Shown here in pieces: positions 55,821-64,000 of a stretch of 64,000 nucleotides of DNA. The DNA is from Leucocoprinus leucothites (Eukaryota; Basidiomycota; Agaricomycetes; Agaricales; Agaricaceae), in NCBI GenBank assembly GCA_013368445.1, contig JAACJO010000005.1, forward strand, positions 2,046,001 to 2,110,000, given 5' to 3'. The position numbers were made by a program, and so were the translations under genes. Numbering within the stretch: position 1 is the first letter of the stretch; each line of letters begins with the position of its first letter. Under the pieces are notes generated by a model, which did not search any database, was not told the DNA's origin, and saw only the letters and a list, made by a program, of their open reading frames with translations.

Positions 55821-58003
55821 TGCGCTACCAACTACACATCTACATAGCTAGGTATAAATACAAGTCCGAAGTCCGCCTAGTACAAACGACATCTTCACGC
55901 AGTGGTACATAGTTTGAAATGAAAGCATATTACAATACAAGTCGGGCTGTTCTGTTTTGCTGGCAGATGGACGTGCACGGCATGGATCTCCAGGGCCCAC
56001 CACACACAGCATGGGGGCAGACAATGCGACCTATAGGGAAGAGAACCCTACAGACGCGACCGAGCGGCATCACAATAATGGTTTTCAAGCCAAAGCCGGT
56101 CAAACCGGTGTCGCCAGAATGGGCACTTGCGATCATCAGCTGCATGCGACTTGGCGCAGTTGACGCACTTGATATGAGGACAGGTATCCTCGGCGGGGGT
56201 GGGCAGAATTGGGGGATTGGCCTTCGGACTCCCCTTACAACAGCTCGAGTGGGAGCAGTGGTTCTCAGTACAATGAGGACCGCCATAGGCGGCGCATCGT
56301 AGCGCACGGGCACGGCACGATGAGGTAGAATGCCCCCAGTGCCAGCAATGCTGACACTGAGGACTGCCTGGATGAGCGCGCATGGCCTGGATGACGGACT
56401 AAACACCCTTGAAGTGGAGGTACTTGCCCAGGAGCTTCTTGGCGCTCGCTCCTGATTGAGAGTCCCAGAGGTCGAACCAGACGGTGGTGGTGTCAGCTCT
56501 GGTGGAGTTGCACATAATGCGTACGGAGGAAACATCTGCGAAAATGTCCTTGAAGGCGGACAGTTGCATGCGGTCAGTCACGTGATTCGGTGTGATGCGG
56601 ACACCGTTCACGAAGTAAGGGACGTCGAGGACCTTGAGGTAGGACCTCAACCTGGGGCAGTGCGTCTTGATCGCAAAGGGAGCGGTGAAGACGGAGGGGA
56701 TGAAGGACTCAATGATGTCACAGTCAGCATCAGAGGGAATGGAGGAGGTGTGCAGTGCGATCGTGCTGTACGCCTTGGTGATGTTCTCCACACGCAAGAT
56801 CGACTTGGCACGGGAGAGGGAGTTGTTGAGAAGGCGCATGGCCTTGTGATGGAGATAGGTGACCTCATCAGCACTGCCGACGAAGTCAAGGAAAAGTTGG
56901 CGGCGGGTAGGGCCCACAGTTGTCATGCGCGGCTTCCGGGCGGCCTGATGCATAGCGGTGATGCGATCAGGGTCGAGATCGGGGTGGGATTGCGCCAACT
57001 TAATAAGTGACGCAACCCCGGCGGGGCGGGCCGCCCTGGCGAAGGACTTCTTGACCGAGGTGGGAGGAGGGGGCGCTTTGGTGGGTGCTCGCTGAGCTTG
57101 GCCATCAGGCCTAACCCTAGCTTGGGGGGGGCCACTAGCGCGCGCTTTAGCAGGCACTTGCTTGGGCAGTACGGTGGGACGGGCCGGGGCAGGCCGACGA
57201 TCTGAGGGAAGTCTGCTTGGGTGCTTCGGGAGAGCCCATGGCAATGTCACGTGGTTCCGCTTTGTCAGCGGATCCATGGATCGCCCCATGGGCGACATGC
57301 GTATGTTTAGGGTAGGCCCCCTCAACTCTGGTGGCACAGTCCCGAATGAAATCCGCAAACGTGTCCCATCCCTGGGCACGCATTCGCTCGTTGGTGAGGG
57401 CCGTGTCGCCTTGGCCCCGGTTTAAAACTTCCGCAACCAGTCCAACAAGAGTCAGGATGATCACGGCGGTGGTGGCCTCTGGAAGAGGGCCTGAGGAGGG
57501 AACGCTCCCGATGAAGCGGGAGAAGAAACGGATCCCAGCAAGAGCCCGGGTCTCAACAGACTCCTCAGTTGACCCGGAGGAGACAGTGGACGGCGGTGCT
57601 GGGGGGGGAGGTCCTTCACGGGGTAGAACGTCTGTCCACTGGCAGTGAAGGGTTTGAGGGATGGCGACGGAATGTCAGCCGTGGGAGCGACCACCGACCG
57701 CGACGGAATGTCAGCGGCAGGCAGGGGAGAGGGTCCAGGCAACGAAACATCAGCCTGGGGAGGTCTGAAGAACCTGCAAACGTTGCGGGGATCGTCGTAG
57801 GGGTCGAGATGTTCGTCCTCGGACATCTCGGCGATGTTGAGCTCGTCAGCGGAGGCCTCGGCGGACTTGGTAGATTGGCGGGGGGGGCCCTTAGACTTAG
57901 ACTTTTGCTTGCCCATGTAGAATAGGCAGAGATACAATGTAAACTAGATGTCTTAAAACACACCAACGAATAGATGGTGGTGGTAAGAGGTCAAGGAGGG
58001 ATG
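55782..58003 (-). mobile_element. half-LINE hA lacking the 3' tail motif, with TSD
   Basis: Long poly(T) 55782-55813, then AAGTCAATGCG and directly CTACCAACTACAC. About 85 bp comprising the hairpin and GACTGC motif are absent. 5' terminus at 58003. TSD TCACTCTGT at 55771-55779 and 58017-58025, with 13 unexplained bases (AATCTGATTGGTG) between the 5' terminus and the right TSD. Confidence 0.88.
56050..57916 (-). pseudogene. hA ORF1, frameshifted at a C tract
   Basis: MGKQKSKSKGPPRQSTKSA start at 57916. The homopolymer (eight G on the plus strand, 57601-57608) is one base short compared with the intact copies and throws the frame, giving LPPQHRRPLSPPGQL. Further lesions lie near 57.5 and 57.2 kb. 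The core (MTTVGPTRRQLFLDFVGS; VWFDLWDSQSGAS) stops at 56399 (GV-stop). Knuckles (CQHCWHWGHSTSSC, CAAYGGPHCTENH, CVNCAKSHAADDRKC) follow, the second with a Cys-to-Tyr change. Confidence 0.85.
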
Positions 58004-59260
58004 AATCTGATTGGTGTCACTCTGTTGTTTCAGAAGCAGGGGTGGCCAATAGTCAACTCCTTTCTTTGCTCTGGGGGCTTTTTGACCAGCCCTAATCAAT
58101 CACATGGCAACCACAAGTCATCCCATGGATCTGCTGACAAAGCAGGTCCACATGACATCAGCATGGGTGACCCCAAAGCACCCAAACAACTGCCCCCCGA
58201 TTGTTGGCCTGCCCCAGCCCATCCACCCTTACCGCCCAAGCAAGCACCTTCCAAAGCGCACACTAGTGGCCCCCCCCCAGCTAGGGCTAGGTCTGTTGGC
58301 CAAGCCCAGTGGGCACCCACCAAAGAGCCCCCTCCTCCCACCTCAGTCAAGAAGTCCTTTGCCAAGGCAGCCCGCCCTGCCAGGGTTGCGTCACTGATCA
58401 AGTTGGCGCAGTCCCACCCTGATCTCAATCCTGATCGCATCACTGCCATGCATTAGGCTGCCCAAGCCACTGCTCCCACCACCCATAAGCTGTGCATGAC
58501 GACCACAGGCCCCACCCACTGCCAACTCTTCCTTGACTTTATCGGCAGTGCCGATGAAGTCACCTATCTCCACCACAAGGCCATGTGCCTTCTCAATGAC
58601 TCCCTCTCCCGCACCAAGTCGATCTTGCATGTGGAGAATATCACCAAGGCATACAGCACAATTGTGCTGCACACCTCCTCTGTTCCCTCTGATGCCGACT
58701 GTGACATCATTGAGTCCTTCATCCCCTCCATCTTTACCACTCCCTTTACAATTAAGATGTGCCGCCCCAGGTTGAGGTCCTACCTCAAGGTCCTCGAAGT
58801 CCCTTACTTCATGAATGGTGTTCATATCACACCAAATCACATGACTGACCACATGCGATTGTCCGCCTTCAAGGACATTTTTGCTAATGTTTCCTCTGTG
58901 CACATCATGCGCAATTCCATGAGAGCTGACACCGCCACCATCTGGTTCGACCTCTGGGACTCTCAATCAGGAGCGAGCACCAAGAAGCTCCTGGGCAAGT
59001 ACCTCCACTTCAAGGGTGTTTAGTCCGTGATCCGGGCTGCGCGCGTTCACCCAGGCAGTCCTCAATGTCAGCATTGCTGGTGCTGGGGGCACTCTGCCTC
59101 ATTGTGCTGTGCCCGTGCACTGCGATGCGCCACTTGCAGCGGTCCTCATCGCACTGAGAACCATCGCTCCCACTCGAGCTGTTGTAAGGGGAGTCCAAAG
59201 GCAAATCCCCCCATTCTGCCCGCCGCTACCGAGGATCCCTGTCCTCACATCAAGTGTGTC

Positions 59261-59603
59261 CATCCCTCCTTGACCTCTTACCACCACCATCTATTCGTTG
59301 GTGTGTTTTAAGACGTCTAGTTTACATTGTATCTCTGCCTATTCTACATGGGCAAGCAAAAGTCTAAGTCTAAGGGCCCCCCCGCCAAACTACCGAGTCC
59401 GCTGAGGCCTCCGCTGATGAGCTCAACATTGCCGAGATGTCCGAGGATGAACATCTCAACCCCTATGACAATCCCCACAATGTTCGCAGGTTCTTCGGAC
59501 CTCCCAAGGCTGACGTTTCATCACCTGGACCTTCTCCCCTGCCTGCCGCTGATGTTCCATTGCGGATGGCAGTCACTCCCTCGGCTGACGTTCCATCGCC
59601 GTC
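59261..59603 (+). pseudogene. hA 5' fragment (leader and ORF1 N-terminus)
   Basis: hA leader from CATCCCTCCTTGACC, ATG at 59348 (MGKQKSKSKGP), then a one-base loss in the C-run (PAKLPSPLRP) with the acidic segment in another frame (MSEDEHLNPYDNPHN). It ends at 59603 in the Pro/Ser-rich region, where an hC 5' terminus begins. Confidence 0.8.
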
Positions 59604-60680
59604 CATCCCTCCTTGTCCTCTTACCACCACCATCAAAAGTTGGTGTTTGTTCTGAGGCATTCCTACATCGTCTATCTACAGTAATATGGGTAGGCGCAAG
59701 TCTAAAGCTACTGCCAAACAGTTTGCCGCGGTCAAATCCGAGTCTGCCATCTCTGACAATGAGCTCAACATCACCAAGATGGCTGAAGACGACCACCTCA
59801 ACCCCTACAACAACCCACTCAACGTGCATGGGTTCCTCAGCCCCCCCCAGGCTGACGTACCATTGCCTGGCCCCTCCTAACCAACCGCTGACATTTCATC
59901 ACCATCGGTTGCCACCATTTGGGTTGACCTTTGGGATTCTCAGTCCGGTACTAACACTAAGTGCCTGGTTGGCAAATACCTCAACTTCGACAGTGTGCAG
60001 TCCATGATCAAGGCCGTGCGCACTCACCCCGGGACCCCCCAGTGTCAACGATGCTGGCATTGGGGCCACACTACCACCACCTGTCACAACCGCATGCTCA
60101 GGTGCTCACAATGCAGTGGGCCACATTGGTCCGAGAATCACCGCACTACCTCCTCCTGCTATAAGGGATCGCCAAAGGGTAACCCCCCCATTCAGCCCAT
60201 GCCCGCTGGGGAACCCTGTCCCCATATCAAGTGCGTCAATTGCGGCAAGGAACATGCTGCTACTGACCGCAAGTGCGTGTTCTGGTGCCACCGGTTTGAT
60301 TGGGACTGGCTGCAAAGTCATTCTGGTTCTGCCGGTCGGCCCCGGGCCTAGGGGGAGCTCCCTAGTGTCAACACATCGTCCCCCATCCATTGCCGGTCAC
60401 CGGATGGGCTCTCACCAACCACAAGGCCTGCCATCAGATGCAGTGATATTGGTATATGTCTCATTTCTTTGTATTTCGTTACATGCCTAGCCCCTTCTGC
60501 TGTCAATTCGTGTATTGTCTCAGACAGGACTGTTATATATATTCCTGGTTATATACTCTTGTGTAGTCAGTAGCAGTATCGGTTCCATGTATTAGATAGT
60601 TGGGCGTGGACTGCTATCATGCACCACATTATAAATTTGGACCCCTCCAGGGTCCACTGACTCTAAAAAAAAAAAAAAAA
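59604..60680 (+). mobile_element. half-LINE hC with internal deletion
   Basis: hC leader (CAAAAGTTGG), ORF1 start MGRRKSKATAKQFAAV at 59686, TAA at 59878 (family CAA), a large deletion at about 59.91 kb that joins the Pro-rich region to the core (IWVDLWDSQSGTN), the zinc knuckles (CQRCWHWGHTTTTC, CSQCSGPHWSENH, CVNCGKEHAATDRKC), stop at 60349-60351, 3' UTR, hairpin of the TGGACC/GGTCCA type and poly(A) 60665-60680. Confidence 0.85.
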
Positions 60681-60731
60681 AGGAACTGGTTACTGGGCTC
60701 AAAATCGACTCCTCAGCTCAGCCTGATGCAG
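60681..60731 (+). pseudogene. copia integrase scrap, 51 bp
   Basis: GGAACTGGTTACTGGGCTCA and the rest match copia at 33103-33153 (ELVTGLKINSSAQPDA). It sits between hC poly(A) and a minus-strand hC and shares CAG with the latter at the joint. It shows that a copia copy was once present here. Confidence 0.75.
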
Positions 60732-61373
60732 CTCAAATAGGGTGGTGAAGGCTGAAGAGAGGGAGGATTCAATCACTGATGCATCAGCATCAGTGGCAAC
60801 GGAATTGGTGTACAACAAGATGGTGTCATATGCCTGAGCAATGTTCTCAATCCGAAGTGAACTCTTCGCACAAGTGAGGGAGTCGTTGAGGAGGCGCATG
60901 GCCTTGTGGTGGAGATAAGTGATGTTACTGGCACTGCCAGTGAAATCAAGGAAGAGTTGGCATCAGGTGGGGCCCAACGTGGTCATGCGGGGCTTCTTTG
61001 CAGAAGGCGCATCAGCGAGGGCAGCCTGGTGCATCACAGTGACGCAATCGGGCTCAAGGGTGGGGTGGGACTGGGCTAGCTTGATAAGTGCTGCCACAGA
61101 CGCCAGGGTACAGGCTACCTCAGCGAACAACTTATTAGCCGCCCAGGGTGGGATACGCGCTTGCCGGGCTTGGCCATCAGACCTAGCCTTAGGAGCAGGG
61201 GGTGCTTGAATGGGCGCTTTGCTGCTAGCACGCGCCTTTGCAGGTGCCAGCTTGGGCGGTAGGGAGGGATGGGCCAGGGCAGGCCGCAGTGTCTTGGGTA
61301 TTTACTTGGGCACCTTGGGGGAGCCCATGTCAATGTCACATGGATCTGCTTTGTCAGCAGATCCATGGGTCGC
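60729..61373 (-). pseudogene. hC ORF1 fragment
   Basis: Minus-strand internal hC ORF1, from the region near FTTLFEL through MRLLNDSLTCAKSSLRIENI and the basic linker to the segment that encodes GSADKA. One stop in the MTT(L)GPT segment region and others. Cut at 61373 within GATCCATGGGTCGC by a plus-strand hA. Confidence 0.75.
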
Positions 61374-63654
61374 CATCCCTCCTTGACCTCTTACCACCAC
61401 CATCTATTCATTGGTGTGTTTTAAGACGTCTAGTTTACATTGTATCTCTGCCTATTCTACATGGGCAAGCAAAAGTCTAAATCTAAGGGCCCCCCCCACC
61501 AATCTACCGAGTCCGCCGAGGCCTCCACCGACGAGCTCAACATCGCCGAGATGTCCAAGGACGAACATCTCGACCCCTATGACGATCCCCGCAACGTTTG
61601 CGGGTTCTTCGGACCTCCCCAGGCTGACATTTCGTCGCCCGGACCCTCCTCCCTGCCTGCCGTTGACGTTCCGTCATGGTCGGTGGTCACTCCCGCGGCT
61701 GACGTTCCGTCGCCGTCCCCAAAACCCTTCACCGCCAGCGGACAAATGTTCTACCCCGTGAAGGCTCTCCCCCCCCAGCACCGCCGTCCGCTGTCTCCTC
61801 CGGGTCAACTGAGGAGTCTGTTGAGACCTGGGCTCTTGCTGGGATTCGTTTCTTCTCCCGCTTCATCGGGAACGTTCCCTCAGGCCCTCTTCCAGAGGCC
61901 ACCACCGCCGTGATCATTCCGACTCTTGTTGGACTGGTTGCGGAAGTTCTCAATCGGGGCCAAGGCGACACGGCCCTCACCAACGAGCGAATGCGAGCCC
62001 AGGGATGGGACACATTTGCGGACTTCATTCGGGACTGTGCCACCAGAGTTGAGAAGGCCCACCCTAAACGTACGCGTGTCGCCCATGAGGTGATCCATGG
62101 ATCCGCTGACAAAGCAGAACCACGTGATATTGATATGGGCTCTCCCAAAGCGCCCAAACAGACTCCCTCTGATCGTCGGCCTGCCCCAGCCCGTCCCACC
62201 TTACTGCCCAAGCAAGCGCCTGCTAAAGCGCGCGCTAGTGGCCCTCCCCAAGCTAGGGTTAGGTCTGATGGCCTAGCTCAGCGAGCACCCACCAAAGCGC
62301 CCCCTCCTCCCACCTCGGTCAAGAAGTCCTTCGCCGAGGCGGCCCGCCCTGCCGGGGTTACGTCACTCATTAAGTTGGCACAATCCCACCCCGATCTCGA
62401 CCCTGATCGCATCACCACTATGCATCAGGCTGCCCAAGCCGCCGCCCCCGTCACTCGGAAGCCGCGCATGACAACCGCGGGTCCTACCCGCCGCCAACTT
62501 TTCCTCGACTTCGTCGGCAGTGCCGATGAGGTCACTTATCTCCATCACAAGGCCATGCGCCTTCTCAACAACTCCCTCTCCCGCGCCAAGTCAATCTTGC
62601 GTGTGGAGAACATCACCAAGGCGTACAGCACGATCGCGCTGCACACCTCCTCCGTTCCCTCTGACGCCGACTGTGACGTCATTGAGTCCTCCATCCCCTC
62701 CGTCTTCACCGCCCCCTTTGCGATCAAGACGCGCCGCCCCAGGTCGAGGTCCTACCTCAAGGTCCTCGACGTCCCCTACTTCATGAACGGTGTCCGCATT
62801 ACGCCGAATCACGTGACCGACCACATGCGTCTGTCCGCCTTCAAGGACATTTTCGCAGATGTTTCCTCCGTGCGCATTATGCGCAACTCCACTAGAGCTG
62901 ACACCGCCACCGTCTGGTTCGACCTCTGGGACTCTCAATCAGGAGCGAGCGCCAAGAAGTTCCTGGGCAAGTACCTCCACTTCGAGGGTGTTCAGTCCGT
63001 GATCCGGGCTGCGCGCGCTCACCCAGGCAGTCCACAGTGTCAGCATTGCTGGCGCTGGGGGCATTCTACCTCATCGTGCCGCGCTCATGCGTTGCGATGT
63101 GCTGCTTGCGGCGGTCCTCATCGTACTGAGAACCACCGCTCCCACCCGAGCTGTTGTAAGGGGAGTCCGAAAGCAAACCCCCCTATCCCGCCCACCGCCG
63201 CCGAGGATCCCTGTCCTCACATCAAGTGCGTCAACTGCGCCAAGCCGCATGCAGCTGACGATCGCAAGTGCCCATTCTGGCGACACCGGTTTGACCGGCT
63301 TTGGCTTGAAAACCATCGTCGCGATGCCGCTCAGTCGCGTCTGTAGGGTTCTCTTCCCTATAGGTCGCATTGTCCGCCCCTGCGCCGTGCGTGGTGGGCC
63401 CTGGAGATCCATGCCGTGCACGTCCATCCGCCGGTAAAACAGAACAGCCCGACTTGTATTGTAGTATGCTTTCATTTCGAACTATGTACCACTGCGTGAA
63501 GATGTCGTTTGTACTAGGCGGACTTCGGACTCGTATTTATACCTAGCTATGTAGATGTGTAGTTGGTAGCGGTACTTTCTGCATGTTGTAGTAGTTGGGC
63601 GCGGACTGCTATCGCGCACCGCGTTATAAATTTGCGACCCCGGAGGGGTCGCAT

Positions 63655-63689
<35 letters not shown>
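61374..63689 (+). mobile_element. full-length half-LINE hA with 14-bp TSD
   Basis: 2316 bp, poly(A) about 29 nt. GATCCATGGGTCGC is present at 61360-61373 and 63690-63703. Architecture as in the other hA copies, with hairpin GCGACCCC-GGA-GGGGTCGC type and GACTGCTATCGCGCACCGC tail. The base after the right TSD is again a half-LINE 5' terminus. Confidence 0.95.
61461..63346 (+). pseudogene. hA ORF1 with a single one-base frameshift
   Basis: MGKQKSKSKGPPHQSTESA start. The C tract at 61769-61776 has eight C instead of nine, which shifts the frame (LPPQHRRPLSPPGQL). From 61910 to 63346 the normal frame is open for 478 codons through MRAQGWDTFADFIRDC, the core (MTTAGPTRRQLFLDFVGS; VWFDLWDSQSGASAKKF) and all three knuckles (CQHCWRWGHSTSSC, CAACGGPHRTENH, CVNCAKPHAADDRKC). 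I see no other lesion, so it is almost intact. Confidence 0.88.
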
Positions 63690-63691
<2 letters not shown>

Positions 63692-63703
63692 TCCATGGGT
63701 CGC

Positions 63704-64000
63704 CATCCCTCCTTGTCCTCTTACCACCACCATCAAAAGTTGGTGTTTGTTCTGAGACACTCCTACATCGTCTATCTACAGTAATATGGGTAGGTGCAAG
63801 TCTAAAGCTACTGCCAACCAGTTTGCCGCATTCGAATCTGAGTCCGCCGTCTCTGACGACAAGCTCAACATCGCTGAGATGGCCGAAGACGACCACCTCA
63901 ACCCCTATGACAACCCACTCAACGTGCGTAGGTTCTTTGGCCCCCCCCAGGCTAACGTCCCATCACCTGGCCCCTCCCAACCGACCGCTGATGTTTTGTT
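63704..64000 (+). mobile_element. half-LINE hC, 5' end, runs off the window
   Basis: CATCCCTCCTTGTCC terminus and hC leader (CAAAAGTTGGTGTTTGTTCTG). It starts immediately after the right TSD of the neighbouring hA. Confidence 0.85.
63786..64000 (+). CDS. hC ORF1 N-terminus, partial
   Basis: MGRCKSKATANQFAAFESES start, followed by SDDKLNIAEMAEDDHLNPYDN and the Pro-rich stretch. Open to the right edge of the window, so its state further on is unknown. Homologous to the N-terminus of the hC at 35594-47147. Confidence 0.75.
   Translation, partial: MGRCKSKATANQFAAFESESAVSDDKLNIAEMAEDDHLNPYDNPLNVRRFFGPPQANVPSPGPSQPTADVL

Larger units (their letters stand above)
55174..59262 (+). mobile_element. 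half-LINE hB, split by an hA insertion, 3' part missing
   Basis: Segments 55174-55779 and 58017-59262. Full 5' terminus and leader. The two halves reunite across the hA through TCACTCTGT. At 59260, inside the codons before the third zinc knuckle (CPHIKCV), an hA 5' terminus takes over, sharing CA at the joint. Confidence 0.85.
55260..59262 (+). pseudogene. hB ORF1, several stops, 3' cut
   Basis: MGKRKSKAKQAVHQTTESA start. TGA at 55698 after MTDTA. After the nested element the frame resumes near 58020 (FQKQGWPIVNSFLCSGG), reads the basic linker and stops at 58454 (MH-stop, family CAG to TAG). From 58496 it encodes the core (MTTTGPTHCQLFLDFIGS; IWFDLWDSQSGAS), has TAG at 59021 (GV-stop, CAG to TAG), then knuckles CQHCWCWGHSASLC and CATCSGPHRTENH. 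All the identified stops are transitions. Confidence 0.82.

Noticed and set aside
1..64000. tRNA, rRNA, CRISPR, bacterial operon signals
   Set aside because: None seen on either strand. Repeats present are transposon termini, TSDs and hairpins.

Overview
This window is a dense nest of transposable elements. I find no host gene, tRNA, rRNA or CRISPR array in it. The lineages present are Tad1-like LINEs (APE endonuclease, RT, RNase H and a C-terminal zinc motif), a Ty1/copia element, a Tc1-type DNA transposon and solo LTRs. Together with the intron-free protein style they point to a filamentous fungus, most likely a basidiomycete. The locus looks like a silent repeat block, possibly pericentromeric, but the sequence alone cannot show that.

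Two kinds of LINE dominate. (1) An autonomous element, here called L (about 7 kb: ORF1 zinc-knuckle protein, then TAAATATG, then ORF2). It occurs as two full-length copies (8985-15953 and, with nothing nested inside, 40166-47045), two long partial copies (16292-24810, 24811-29152) and several 5'-truncated copies. None has an intact ORF2. (2) Compact elements of about 2.2-2.3 kb, here called hA, hB, hC and hD. They encode only an ORF1-like protein (about 630 aa, three zinc knuckles), have no ORF2, and for hA, hB and hC end in poly(A). They are built like half-LINEs. Several are complete with 13-15 bp target-site duplications (TSDs), and two (37272-39590 and 48853-51172) keep an unbroken 628-codon ORF1. 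L and the half-LINEs share their 5' terminus and a 3'-tail motif, so L is the natural candidate for the enzyme source.

Layout. 1-6650: hB, a possible gypsy scrap, L fragments and an hC copy split by an L insertion. 6651-16291: an hD element holding a solo copia LTR and a full-length L, the latter flanked by a duplication of about 231 bp. 16292-24810: a second L, split by a Tc1 element (209-bp inverted repeats) and by an hB half-LINE. 24811-31705: a third L followed by a patchwork of short LINE pieces. 31706-54855: one copia element opened at 34252 by a 19.8-kb nest of LINEs and bracketed by a 13-bp TSD. The two ends of that nest belong to different half-LINE families. 54857-64000: more mosaic hC/hB/hA material and a young full-length hA.

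Relations and history. Nesting order gives relative ages. The innermost elements are CpG-rich and open. The outer ones are CpG-poor and broken mainly by CGA-to-TGA, CAA/CAG-to-TAA/TAG and TGG-to-TAG changes, as expected from RIP or methyl-C deamination. The 5' ends of half-LINEs repeatedly abut the interior of another family in the same orientation. This suggests that many insertions are multi-template chimeras made by template switching during target-primed reverse transcription.
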